Below are positions 1 through 8,337 of a DNA stretch of 34,488 nucleotides, piece after piece. The stretch is from JABCZZ01 sp964454545 (GTDB lineage: Bacteria; Pseudomonadota; Alphaproteobacteria; Rickettsiales; JABCZZ01): positions 1 to 34,488 of the forward strand of contig CAYVTI010000025.1 of NCBI GenBank assembly GCA_964454545.1. The letters are read 5' to 3'. The notes beneath the pieces were generated by a model, which saw only the letters and a program-made list of their open reading frames with translations, was not told the DNA's origin and did not search any database. How positions within the stretch are numbered: position 1 is the first letter of the stretch; each line of letters begins with the position of its first letter. The position numbers and the translations under genes were made by a program.

Positions 1-833
1 TCCGACAGGCAACGCGCGAGGTAACCGCTGCCTATATAGCGTGTGGTATTGATCCCAAGAAAAGCGTCGTTTTTCCTCAATCAAGCGTTTCGATGCATAG
101 TGAGCTTGCATGGATTTTAGGTTGCCATACACCGCTTGGCTGGCTGAACCGGATGACGCAGTTCAAGGAGAAAACCGGGAAGAACCGGGATAATGCGCCG
201 CTTGGCTTGTATGGTTATCCAGTGCTTATGGCGGCGGATATCCTTGGCTATAAAGCAACGCATGTGCCGGTAGGTGAGGACCAGAAGCAGCATCTTGAGC
301 TCGCGCGCGATATTGCCGGGGCGTTCAACCGTTTTTATGGCGTGGATTATTTCCCTCTGCCGGAACCACTTATTCTTGGGGCAGCGGCCCGCGTCATGAG
401 CCTGCGCGATGGTACCAGAAAAATGAGCAAATCGGATGAGTCGGAATATTCACGTATTAATCTTACGGATAATGCCGAGACCATAGAACTTAAATTCCGC
501 AAGGCGAAATCCGACTCCATATCCAATATATCCTATGATCCGGATAACCGCCCGGAGGCATCCAATCTCATCAACATCTATGCAGCCCTTGCAGGTATTT
601 CGCGTGAGGCGGTAGTGAACGAATTCGGCAGCAGGAACTTTTCGGAATTCAAGAAAGCGCTTTCCGAGCTTGCGATCGATAAATTATCCCCCATCACGGC
701 CTATATGCGCGATCTGCTCAGGAATGCCGATTACATTGATTCCGTGTTAAAGGACGGTGCGGAAAAAGCCAATTCCATAGCGGCGAAATATATGCGTGAA
801 ATCAAGGAAATGGTGGGGTTTCTGAATTTCTAG
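1..833 (+). CDS. trpS: Tryptophanyl-tRNA synthetase, 3' part (5' end outside window)
   Basis: Class I aminoacyl-tRNA synthetase that charges tRNA-Trp in the cytoplasm. The reading frame is open from base 3, upstream of the first ATG at 93, and those codons read TREVTAAYIACGIDP and then VVFPQSSV, which are typical TrpS residues. The true start and the N-terminal HIGH-type motif therefore lie off the left edge. The KMSKS ATP-binding motif is visible in RKMSKSDESE (bases about 418-447), and VGEDQKQHLELARD is the usual tryptophan-pocket segment. The C-terminal anticodon-binding helical region is complete. The gene ends 1 bp before the convergent purN stop, with no terminator between them. Identity is secure; only the left end is missing. 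Confidence 0.95.
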   Translation, partial: RQATREVTAAYIACGIDPKKSVVFPQSSVSMHSELAWILGCHTPLGWLNRMTQFKEKTGKNRDNAPLGLYGYPVLMAADILGYKATHVPVGEDQKQHLELARDIAGAFNRFYGVDYFPLPEPLILGAAARVMSLRDGTRKMSKSDESEYSRINLTDNAETIELKFRKAKSDSISNISYDPDNRPEASNLINIYAALAGISREAVVNEFGSRNFSEFKKALSELAIDKLSPITAYMRDLLRNADYIDSVLKDGAEKANSIAAKYMREIKEMVGFLNF

Positions 834-834
834 C

Positions 835-1458
835 TTACGATAGAATAAAGCCGTTCCCCGTTTCCGGCATATGTTCTTCTGATTGAGTAATTACTTTTTT
901 CAGTGATCGGGGATAAATGACGTGCTCCAGTTTAAGCACGCGTTGCTTGAGCGTCTCCGGGGTATCATCTGGTAAAACGGGAACTGCCGCCTGCATGATG
1001 ATTGGCCCTGAGTCCATTTCCGGTACGACATAATGAACCGTGCACCCATGAATTTTCACGCCTGTGGCGATGGCCTGTTCATGCGTGTTGATGCCCTTGA
1101 AGGAAGGCAGCAGGGCAGGATGGATATTAAGCATTCTGCCCTGCCATTTATTTACAAAACCCGGAGTGAGCAGTCGCATGAACCCGGCAAGGCAGACATA
1201 TTCCGCGCCGCTTGCGGTAATCGCTTTATGTAATTCCTCATCAAATGTTTCGCGATCCGGGAAGTTCTTGTGTCTTATAATTTGTGTGGGAATTCTATTT
1301 GCTTCCGCCCTTCTCAGGCCATAGGCATCATCCTTATTGCTGATGACCAACACAATCCTTCCTGGAAAATCGGGTTCAGCGCAGGCGTCAATCAGGGATT
1401 GCAGATTGCTGCCGTTTCCAGAAATCAGTACCGCAATCTTCTTTTTATCAATACTCAC
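835..1458 (-). CDS. purN: Phosphoribosylglycinamide formyltransferase
   Basis: Transfers the formyl group from 10-formyl-tetrahydrofolate to GAR in de novo purine synthesis. At 207 aa it has the usual family length. The N-terminal ISGNGSNLQ phosphate-binding loop (about 12-20) is present. The catalytic set Asn111 and His113 (in MLNIHPALLP) and Asp149 (in EMDSGPII) is intact. The start is a GTG at 1458 that shares four bases (GTGA) with the purM stop, so the two genes are almost certainly translationally coupled in a purM-purN operon. It is convergent with trpS. Confidence 0.96.
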   Translation of the reverse strand: MSIDKKKIAVLISGNGSNLQSLIDACAEPDFPGRIVLVISNKDDAYGLRRAEANRIPTQIIRHKNFPDRETFDEELHKAITASGAEYVCLAGFMRLLTPGFVNKWQGRMLNIHPALLPSFKGINTHEQAIATGVKIHGCTVHYVVPEMDSGPIIMQAAVPVLPDDTPETLKQRVLKLEHVIYPRSLKKVITQSEEHMPETGNGFILS

Positions 1459-2480
1459 AGATATACTACGCGTTCTTTTGCCTGCTCCACTATCTGGCCT
1501 ATCGTATAGATGGTCTCGCCTTCTTTCTTGAGTATGTTTATCACATCGTCGGCCTTTTTCGGATTGACAACCATAATCATGCCTATGCCGCAGTTAAAGG
1601 TACGCAGCATTTCCGGCAGGCTGATATTGCCTTCTTTCTGCAACCACTGGAATATACCCGGCAATGACCAGGATTTGAGATTGATCTCAGCGGAAACATT
1701 ATCCGGCAATACGCGTGGCGTATTTTCCGTAATCCCGCCGCCGGTTACATGCACGAGCGCATTCACGCCACCATTCCGTATTGCAGCCAGGCACGGCTTC
1801 ACATAAAGGCGCGTAGGTTTGAGAAGCGATGCGGCAAGCTGTTTATTGCTTGCCCCGCCGAGATTAACCTGCTGTTTCTCTATGATATGCCGCACCAGGG
1901 AAAACCCATTGGAATGCAACCCGTCAGAGGCAAGCCCTATGATAATATCCCCGGCAGTTACGTTTCTGGGCAGTATCTGGTCACGCTCAACCGCTCCGAC
2001 GGCAAATCCTGCAAGATCATATTCTCCTGCCTGATATAAGCCTGGCATTTCCGCAGTCTCGCCGCCCACCAGCGCGCAGCCTGATTGCCTGCAGCCTTCT
2101 GCAATGCCTTTAATAACGTTTTCGGCTACATCCACATCCAGTGCGGAAGTTGCAAAGTAATCCAGGAAGAATAGCGGCTCCGCGCCCTGCACTACCAGAT
2201 CGTTTACGCACATGGCGACCAGATCGATGCCGATAGTATCGTGCTTGTTTAGCGCCTGAGCCAACTTTACTTTGGTTCCAACGCCATCCGTTCCTGAAAC
2301 CAGTACTGGATCTTTAAAGCCGGCGGCTTTCAGGTCAAATAAAGCTCCGAAGCCTCCTATTCCGCCCATCGTGCCGGAGCGTGCGGTTAATTTGGCCATT
2401 GGTTTGATCCGCTCGACAAGTGCGTTGCCAGCGTCTATATTCACTCCCGCATCAGCGTATGTAACCTCGGATTTTTTCAT
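1455..2480 (-). CDS. purM: Phosphoribosylformylglycinamidine cyclo-ligase (AIR synthetase)
   Basis: ATP-dependent ring closure of FGAM to AIR, the step after PurL in purine synthesis. The N-terminus VTYADAGVNIDAGN, the GTDGVGTKVKLA segment and GGETAEMPGLY are diagnostic of PurM. The ATG at 2480 is preferred over a TTG four codons upstream (2492), because GAGG lies about 7 bases before it and MKKSEVTYADAGV matches the family N-terminus. That ATG overlaps the ATG of the divergent DUF2066 gene by two bases inside a CATG tetranucleotide, so each gene's 5' control region must lie inside the other gene. It forms an operon with purN. Confidence 0.96.
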   Translation of the reverse strand: MKKSEVTYADAGVNIDAGNALVERIKPMAKLTARSGTMGGIGGFGALFDLKAAGFKDPVLVSGTDGVGTKVKLAQALNKHDTIGIDLVAMCVNDLVVQGAEPLFFLDYFATSALDVDVAENVIKGIAEGCRQSGCALVGGETAEMPGLYQAGEYDLAGFAVGAVERDQILPRNVTAGDIIIGLASDGLHSNGFSLVRHIIEKQQVNLGGASNKQLAASLLKPTRLYVKPCLAAIRNGGVNALVHVTGGGITENTPRVLPDNVSAEINLKSWSLPGIFQWLQKEGNISLPEMLRTFNCGIGMIMVVNPKKADDVINILKKEGETIYTIGQIVEQAKERVVYL

Positions 2481-3612
2481 GCCCTGCCTCAAGAAATTTC
2501 CTGATTATTCCTATAAAATCGTATGGTTTGCAAGTATTTTACTGCTTTTATGGAGTGTTTCCTTTTCTGCGCTTGCGGCCCATGATGAATTCAGCATCGA
2601 TGACATAATAGTGGATTCCGACGGGAAAGATACGAACGATGCCCGTACCAAAGCCTTGTCCCAGGGGGAGGTGGATGCGTTCAGGCAGTATGTAGGCAAA
2701 CGCAACCCGGCGAAATCGGCGGATATTATTGCAAAAACGTCCTCATCTGATATCACCCGCCTAATCAGCGGCTTTGAAATTCTGGAAGAAAAAATCACTC
2801 CCAACCATTATCACGCGACGTTACGTTACAATTTTTCTCCTCTGGCAGTGCGTGCCATGCTTCCACCCCCGGAAGGACAGCAGCAGAAAGAGGATGCCGA
2901 ACACCATCAGAGCAAGGCGGTTCTCGTTATTCCGGTATATAAGGAAGGCAATACCCTGAAGTTATGGCAGGATGATAACAAATGGCGCAATATCTGGTAT
3001 GAATCCGCACTTGAAGCCAGTGGCGGCATTGTGATTATGCCGCTTGGCGATTTGGATGACCGCGTGGATGTGGATGATGCCAACGTGGAAAACGCGACCA
3101 CGGCGTCGCTTGCGCGTATGTATGGCCGCTATGGAGTCGGGGAGATTTATATCGTCTTTGCCTATTACAATAAAAAAGCAGACCCCAAACCCACCTTGGA
3201 AGTCACGCTGAAAAGGCTTCTGCCGCTACCGGGCAAGGATGAAACGTCGCGTATGGATTATATCATACGTTCTTCGGAAAATCTGGATACCCTGATGGCA
3301 AGGGCATCAGGCGATATTGCCCAGCATCTGTATAAGATACAGACCATAAATCCGAACAAGATTGAATATGACCGCCTCAAGGAAATCAACGCCCGCGTGA
3401 ACACCACGGATATCCATGAATGGCAGGCATTGCGCCAGAAGCTTCTGGCGCATGGCAATATCGTTGGCATAAAGGTCACTTCCATTTCGTTTTATGAGAC
3501 CCAGATGGTCATAACCTTCAAGGGTACGCCCGATATGCTGGGGAAAACGCTTGTAGCGTCGGGATTACGGGTCATGCAGGACGGGAATGATCTTGTGCTG
3601 ATACTGAAATAA
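2479..3612 (+). CDS. DUF2066 domain-containing secreted protein
   Basis: A 377-aa protein with an N-terminal Sec signal peptide: a basic start, a hydrophobic core (KIVWFASILLLLWSVSF), and a likely cut after ALAA near residue 34. The mature part begins EFSIDDIIVDSDGKDTNDAR and continues AL..GEVDAFRQYV, which matches DUF2066, an uncharacterised family common in alphaproteobacteria and often found beside purM. The open frame runs upstream to 2272, but only as antisense of purM. The ATG at 2479 is the only start that leaves a proper signal peptide. No clear Shine-Dalgarno is visible. Function is unknown; an envelope location is likely. Confidence 0.85.
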   Translation: MPCLKKFPDYSYKIVWFASILLLLWSVSFSALAAHDEFSIDDIIVDSDGKDTNDARTKALSQGEVDAFRQYVGKRNPAKSADIIAKTSSSDITRLISGFEILEEKITPNHYHATLRYNFSPLAVRAMLPPPEGQQQKEDAEHHQSKAVLVIPVYKEGNTLKLWQDDNKWRNIWYESALEASGGIVIMPLGDLDDRVDVDDANVENATTASLARMYGRYGVGEIYIVFAYYNKKADPKPTLEVTLKRLLPLPGKDETSRMDYIIRSSENLDTLMARASGDIAQHLYKIQTINPNKIEYDRLKEINARVNTTDIHEWQALRQKLLAHGNIVGIKVTSISFYETQMVITFKGTPDMLGKTLVASGLRVMQDGNDLVLILK

Positions 3613-3624
3613 CAGCTATTTCAG
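3604..3624. terminator. Perfect 8-bp stem-loop at the DUF2066 stop codon
   Basis: CTGAAATA at 3604-3611 is followed by a 5-base loop and the exact complement TATTTCAG at 3617-3624. The stem spans the stop codon of the DUF2066 gene. It is A/T-rich and has no uninterrupted T tract after it, so it is a weak terminator at best and may instead stabilise the mRNA end. Confidence 0.35.
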
Positions 3625-3822
3625 CAGCTAATTATTTCACAGGCGGTTTTAAAAGTTGCAAAAAATCAACTATTGCAAGCCATGGATTGTTGCCAAAGCG
3701 CCAGAGATTATTAAAATACATAAAATACAGATACTTACTTGATGACTAAAAAATAATCAGCGGGTATTAAAGCCACAGTATACATGAATAAAATTTTGCT
3801 GGCGTATAGATTCTCAACAGAG

Positions 3823-3831
3823 TTATCCACA
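3823..3831 (+). promoter_or_regulatory. Consensus DnaA box upstream of gyrB
   Basis: TTATCCACA at 3823-3831 is a perfect match to the strong DnaA-box consensus. It lies about 180 bp before the gyrB start in AT-rich DNA. The nearby TTCTCAACA (3811-3819) is only a poor match. One box suggests possible DnaA control of gyrB more than a replication origin. Confidence 0.5.
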
Positions 3832-3923
3832 GATATGGTGGATGGAATTTTTGAGACTTTAAGAACAGGAAAAAATCCTTTCAATTTGTATACTAATAAA
3901 CCGTCGGATGATACAAAAGATTA

Positions 3924-3951
3924 TTGCATAATATACGCCACCAAGTATATT
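3924..3951 (+). promoter_or_regulatory. Candidate sigma-70 promoter for gyrB
   Basis: TTGCAT (3924-3929) and TATATT (3946-3951) are separated by 16 bases, ending about 58 bases before the preferred gyrB start. The match is moderate and the region is AT-rich, so chance matches are easy. Confidence 0.3.
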
Positions 3952-4009
3952 AATTTTCTATATAAAAGTTACGTAATTTTTTATGTCCAGCACAGGATTG
4001 AAAGTGAAA

Positions 4010-6421
4010 ATGGAAACTACAGCAGAAGACATGGCGTATGGCGCCGATTCGATAAAAGTTTTAAAAGGTCTGGAAGCGGTAAGAAAACGCCCCGGCATGT
4101 ATATAGGCGATACGGATGACGGTTCTGGCCTTCATCATATGGTGTATGAAGTAGTCGACAATGCGATCGACGAAGCGCTGGCTGGATATTGCGACAAGGT
4201 GGAAGTGATCATAAACGCGGACGGTTCCTGCACCGTGACCGACAACGGGCGTGGCATTCCGACGGATATCCATGAAGGCGAGGGGGTTTCGGCTGCAGAA
4301 GTCATCATGACCCAACTGCATGCCGGCGGTAAGTTCGACCAGAATTCCTATAAGGTTTCGGGTGGCCTGCACGGCGTGGGCGTATCGGTGGTGAACGCGC
4401 TTTCCGACTGGCTGCTGCTTGCTATATGGCGTAATGGCAAGGAGTACCGCATACGTTTCGTAAATGGGGTGGCGGAAGCTCCGCTGGAAGTGGTGGGAGA
4501 GGCGCCGCAAGGCAAGCGCGGCACTGCCGTTACCTTCATGCCATCGAAGGATGTGTTTGCGAATGTGCTTAATTTTGATTATGCGACCTTGGAGCACCGG
4601 CTGCGCGAGCTTGCATTCCTTAACTCAGGCGTGCGCATCTTCCTCACGGATTTGCGTACATTGGAGCCAACGACCACGGAGTTTTATTATGAAGGCGGAA
4701 CGGTTGCTTATGTAGCCTATTTGGATCGCAGCAAGGCTGCGTCTCATCAGACGATCTCTATAGGCGGCGAGAAGGATGGCATCAGCATCGATATCGCCAT
4801 GCAGTGGAATGATTCCTATCATGAGAATACGCTGTGCTTTACTAATAACATCCGCCAGCGTGACGGTGGAACGCATCTTGTAGGGTTCCGTGCCGCGCTT
4901 ACCCGCATCATCAATAATTACGCAGTGGAAAGTGGTATTGCCAAAAAGGAAAAGGTAACGCTCTCCGGTGAAGATGCGCGTGAAGGCCTGACCTGTGTGC
5001 TGTCGGTGAAGGTGCCTGATCCGAAATTCTCATCACAGACTAAAGACAAGCTGGTCAGCTCCGAAGTTCGTCCCGTCGTTGAAAGCCTGGTGGCGGATAA
5101 GCTGGGACAATGGTTTGAAGAACACCCTCAGGATGCCCGCATTATTATAGGCAAGGTAGTGGAAGCGGCGATTGCGCGGGAAGCGGCGCGCAAGGCACGC
5201 GAGCTTACCCGGCGCAAGGGCGCGCTCGATATGGCCAGCTTGCCCGGCAAGCTGGCTGATTGCCAGGAACGTGATCCGGCAAAGTCTGAACTCTTCATCG
5301 TAGAGGGAGACTCCGCAGGTGGTTCCGCAAAACAGGGACGCAGCCGCGCTACGCAGGCCATCCTGCCGCTCAAGGGAAAAATTCTTAATGTTGAACGCGC
5401 ACGTTTCGACAAGATGCTTTCTTCCGCCGAAATTGGCACGCTGATCACGGCAATTGGCACCGGAATAGGGCAGGAGGAATTTAATATCGATAAAATCCGC
5501 TACCATAAAATCATTATCATGACCGACGCCGATGTGGACGGATCGCATATCCGTACGCTGCTTCTGACGTTCTTTTACCGCCAGATGCCAGCAATTATCG
5601 AACGCGGTTATCTCTACATCGCCCAGCCACCGCTTTATAAAATCAAACGTGGCAGCCAGGAGACTTATCTGAAGGATGACGCGGCGCTGGAGGACTATCT
5701 GATCAAATCCGCTATGGAAGATGCGGAACTGCGTCTTCATGACGGAAAAATCATCAGTGGGGATCTGCTGGAATCCTGGATTCAGGATACCATTAAAACC
5801 GCCGGCTATGTAAAGGCCTTATCGCGCCGTATCCCGGCGCATATCATTGAGGCGGCCGCACTCGTAGATCTGTTTGACATGGATGTGACTGAAGATGTTG
5901 CCTTTGCGAAAGTTCCGAGCTTCATCAAAAAAATGAACGAGCTTTCCAGAGACGGTGGTGGCTGGCAGTGCGCGTTCAAAGAAACAGGGTTTGTCGTTAC
6001 GCGTACGCTGCGAGGTGTGGAAGAACGCTATGTGCTGGATGAAAAACTGTTCATGAGCCGCGAGGCGCGTGAACTTCACGAAAATGCGAAGGCGCTTATG
6101 GCGAATTATTCCAAGCCGCTGGCCTTCTCGCGCAAGGGAACAGACGTAAGCATCATGACGCCTACGGGATTGTATGAGACGATTATGGAAATCGGCAGGA
6201 AGGGTACCACCATAAACCGCTTCAAAGGTCTCGGCGAAATGAACCCGGAACAATTGTGGGAGACCACGCTTAACCCGGAAGCGCGCACGCTGCTCAAGGT
6301 GGAAGTGAAACATGCGGAAGATGCCGAGGAAGTGTTCACCACGCTGATGGGCGACGTAGTGGAGCCGCGTCGCGACTTTATTATCAATAACGCGCTGAGC
6401 GTTGCTAATCTGGATGTGTAA
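4010..6421 (+). CDS. gyrB: DNA gyrase subunit B
   Basis: ATPase subunit of the A2B2 type II topoisomerase that introduces negative supercoils. GHKL ATPase motifs are present: EVVDNAIDEALAG, DNGRGIPTD and GGLHGVGVSVVNALS. The Toprim domain follows with EGDSAGGSAKQGR (near residue 430) and TDADVDGSHIRTLL (near 507). The C-terminal GyrA-contact region carries RFKGLGEMNPEQLW (near 738). The ATG at 4010 (METTAEDMAYGADSIKVL) fits the usual alphaproteobacterial N-terminus, giving 803 aa; an in-frame ATG at 3983 would add nine residues. Neither start has a strong ribosome binding site. The gene is convergent with the membrane protein ending at 6433, only 11 bp away, with no visible terminator. Confidence 0.97.
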   Translation: METTAEDMAYGADSIKVLKGLEAVRKRPGMYIGDTDDGSGLHHMVYEVVDNAIDEALAGYCDKVEVIINADGSCTVTDNGRGIPTDIHEGEGVSAAEVIMTQLHAGGKFDQNSYKVSGGLHGVGVSVVNALSDWLLLAIWRNGKEYRIRFVNGVAEAPLEVVGEAPQGKRGTAVTFMPSKDVFANVLNFDYATLEHRLRELAFLNSGVRIFLTDLRTLEPTTTEFYYEGGTVAYVAYLDRSKAASHQTISIGGEKDGISIDIAMQWNDSYHENTLCFTNNIRQRDGGTHLVGFRAALTRIINNYAVESGIAKKEKVTLSGEDAREGLTCVLSVKVPDPKFSSQTKDKLVSSEVRPVVESLVADKLGQWFEEHPQDARIIIGKVVEAAIAREAARKARELTRRKGALDMASLPGKLADCQERDPAKSELFIVEGDSAGGSAKQGRSRATQAILPLKGKILNVERARFDKMLSSAEIGTLITAIGTGIGQEEFNIDKIRYHKIIIMTDADVDGSHIRTLLLTFFYRQMPAIIERGYLYIAQPPLYKIKRGSQETYLKDDAALEDYLIKSAMEDAELRLHDGKIISGDLLESWIQDTIKTAGYVKALSRRIPAHIIEAAALVDLFDMDVTEDVAFAKVPSFIKKMNELSRDGGGWQCAFKETGFVVTRTLRGVEERYVLDEKLFMSREARELHENAKALMANYSKPLAFSRKGTDVSIMTPTGLYETIMEIGRKGTTINRFKGLGEMNPEQLWETTLNPEARTLLKVEVKHAEDAEEVFTTLMGDVVEPRRDFIINNALSVANLDV

Positions 6422-6432
6422 GACTGCGTCGA

Positions 6433-8337
6433 TTATTTCTTTTTCATCCCGAAAATGCATGTTTCACGGTTGATCGGCATGATGATGAGGCACTTTGTTT
6501 TATTTATTCCCAGTGCTGGGAATTTATTCTCTGCGTAAAGCGCCTGCAACTCATACCGCAACTTTTCATTGGGGTATATTGCGGCGTCCTTCAGGACTCT
6601 CAGGTGGATTGCTTCCTCAGGTGATTGTAACATTTCTCCATGTGTATCGGAAAAAAGCATAAAGGCGTCCTGATCGCTGGAGAGAAATGTATGAACGCTC
6701 TTACTATCATAAGTGGAAATATAGGGAAATCTCACATGAAATTCATTTTCCTGATTTTCAACAAGCATGGATACCAGGAAAGGATCGACGGTAGGCGCTG
6801 TCGATATAGGTAACAGGATAAGCTTGTAATGATTGTTTTTAGCCACTGATTCTAGAAAATTAACAACTGTAATATTAGGATTGGGTGATGTAGTAATCAA
6901 ATTGGGGTAGCTCTGATCTTTGCCTCTGAACTTATCCATCCATTTTGAGAGAGGATGAGCTTCTGCAACCTGCATTGCACAGTACAGCTGCAGCGTTGCT
7001 AATAATACCATCACGCTGTTGCGCAGATACCATAGATATCCCCGCATTAATGCGGGAATTAGAAAAATGAGCAACAGCAGATCTATAATAACGGTAACTT
7101 TACGTTGGACAAATTGTACGGAGAGCAGCGTGACGATTAGAGTAACAGGAATTATAGAAAGTGAGTAATAGATAACTTTGTTGTATAAGATCTTTTTTTT
7201 AACTTCTGTCGTGAGAAGAAAGATAAAAGATACTAATCCCATTGTGATGATCATGATAAAAGGGACTATACCCGTATTCTTAATGAACGCCCTCAATATA
7301 TTAACGGTTGACGGTCTCTGGCTGAGTATGGCCAGGCTGCCGAAGCTGCAAGTGTATATCCATTCAACTAATTTGGCTACAAAAGGCAGATAGAACAGTA
7401 CTATCAGTACGTATAGGGAGGTAAATGCGGACTCAATGGGAGAAAGGCGTAACCTGCCAGCTTTCCAGTATGTCCATGCTGTTCTCGCTATTCCGGAAAC
7501 CGACAGCAATAATGTGGCAGAAATAACTGCCACGGCGATTCTATAAAAGAACTCTCCTTGTGTGTGGTCATCGAAAACGGGCGAATATGATACAATCTTA
7601 TAATTCACCAGTGCCGATATTATAAGGATAGATGCAGCTATGAATGCGCCGAGCACTATCCTATAACACTGCGCTGAGGTTATATGCCTGCTTCGCCAGG
7701 ATAAGAAAAGGAATAAGGCAGATAAGGGGGCAAGATGATTAACGGTTTCTACAGGGCGTACGGCAAATGCCGCTATAGTAGCCGCGACAAAATAGATCCT
7801 ATGGCGCCCGTCTTGTAGGGTATCCGAGCGGATGAGGTGATACAATGCGGCCAGGATTGCCGGTAGAAAGGCGCTTTCATTGAAAGCCAGCATGGTGCCT
7901 GGCCATTCTGTACATGGCAAAAGCCCTAATATGGCTGTTCCTAATATGGCTTGCGCGGGTTCCAGCATGAGCCTTAGCAGGAGATAAATGTAAATGCAGC
8001 TTGCCAGAGTGCATGCCAGCGTAATAGCTCGCGTAGTGAACATCAAATCGCCGCCGGAAATGATCTGAAAGGGGACCTGCAGGATATAAAAGCCGGTAGG
8101 CCGCCACTGATTGGCGCGGATATAATACAGATTAGTGATAAATTCAATAAAATGATGGCTGGCAAAATGCTTATATAAATGATAGGAACTGGACAACTGC
8201 TCGTCGGCATCTGCGACTGGAAGCTGTGTGTTATGTAGAAGCCAGATAAGCTGAACCAGCAGCGGCAGGAATACAGCCAGAATACAATAAACCCACTCTT
8301 TGTGGCGTAGTCCAATACTCAATGATGAAAATTTCAT
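6433..8337 (-). CDS. GT-C type integral membrane glycosyltransferase-like protein
   Basis: A 634-aa protein with about a dozen hydrophobic segments over residues 15-460 and a soluble C-terminal portion of about 160 residues. The first periplasmic loop after TM1 holds the acidic cluster VADADEQ (residues 41-47), the position of the catalytic Asp/Glu in GT-C enzymes of the PMT/ArnT class, which use polyprenyl-phosphate sugars. The overall shape fits that fold, but no closer subfamily is recognisable. Its ATG overlaps the stop of the upstream Rieske-domain gene by ATGA, so the two are probably coupled. With the GT2 enzyme across the divergent gap it suggests a surface-glycan locus. The acceptor and sugar are unknown. 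Confidence 0.7.
   Translation of the reverse strand: MKFSSLSIGLRHKEWVYCILAVFLPLLVQLIWLLHNTQLPVADADEQLSSSYHLYKHFASHHFIEFITNLYYIRANQWRPTGFYILQVPFQIISGGDLMFTTRAITLACTLASCIYIYLLLRLMLEPAQAILGTAILGLLPCTEWPGTMLAFNESAFLPAILAALYHLIRSDTLQDGRHRIYFVAATIAAFAVRPVETVNHLAPLSALFLFLSWRSRHITSAQCYRIVLGAFIAASILIISALVNYKIVSYSPVFDDHTQGEFFYRIAVAVISATLLLSVSGIARTAWTYWKAGRLRLSPIESAFTSLYVLIVLFYLPFVAKLVEWIYTCSFGSLAILSQRPSTVNILRAFIKNTGIVPFIMIITMGLVSFIFLLTTEVKKKILYNKVIYYSLSIIPVTLIVTLLSVQFVQRKVTVIIDLLLLIFLIPALMRGYLWYLRNSVMVLLATLQLYCAMQVAEAHPLSKWMDKFRGKDQSYPNLITTSPNPNITVVNFLESVAKNNHYKLILLPISTAPTVDPFLVSMLVENQENEFHVRFPYISTYDSKSVHTFLSSDQDAFMLFSDTHGEMLQSPEEAIHLRVLKDAAIYPNEKLRYELQALYAENKFPALGINKTKCLIIMPINRETCIFGMKKK

Larger units (their letters stand above)
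3625..4009 (+). other. AT-rich gyrB leader, about 385 bp, no convincing gene
   Basis: This stretch is clearly more A/T-rich than the genes around it. It holds a consensus DnaA box and a candidate promoter (both listed separately). An open frame from 3784 runs 137 bases into gyrB in a different frame, has no ribosome binding site and no recognisable protein signature, and is treated as chance. Confidence 0.6.

Noticed and set aside
3625..4009. Possible replication origin before gyrB
   Set aside because: Only one good DnaA box, no cluster, no dnaA/dnaN/parAB or hemE neighbours; not enough to call an origin.
3784..4119. 111-aa open frame upstream of and into gyrB
   Set aside because: Runs 110 bases past the preferred gyrB start in another frame, has no ribosome binding site, and its residues look like random AT-rich translation.
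4061..4597. 178-aa antisense frame in the gyrB 5' half
   Set aside because: Same reason as the other gyrB shadows; composition matches a reverse reading of a coding strand.
5033..6460. Long antisense frames inside gyrB (235 and 213 aa)
   Set aside because: gyrB is unmistakable on the plus strand; these frames have no family signal and reflect codon bias.
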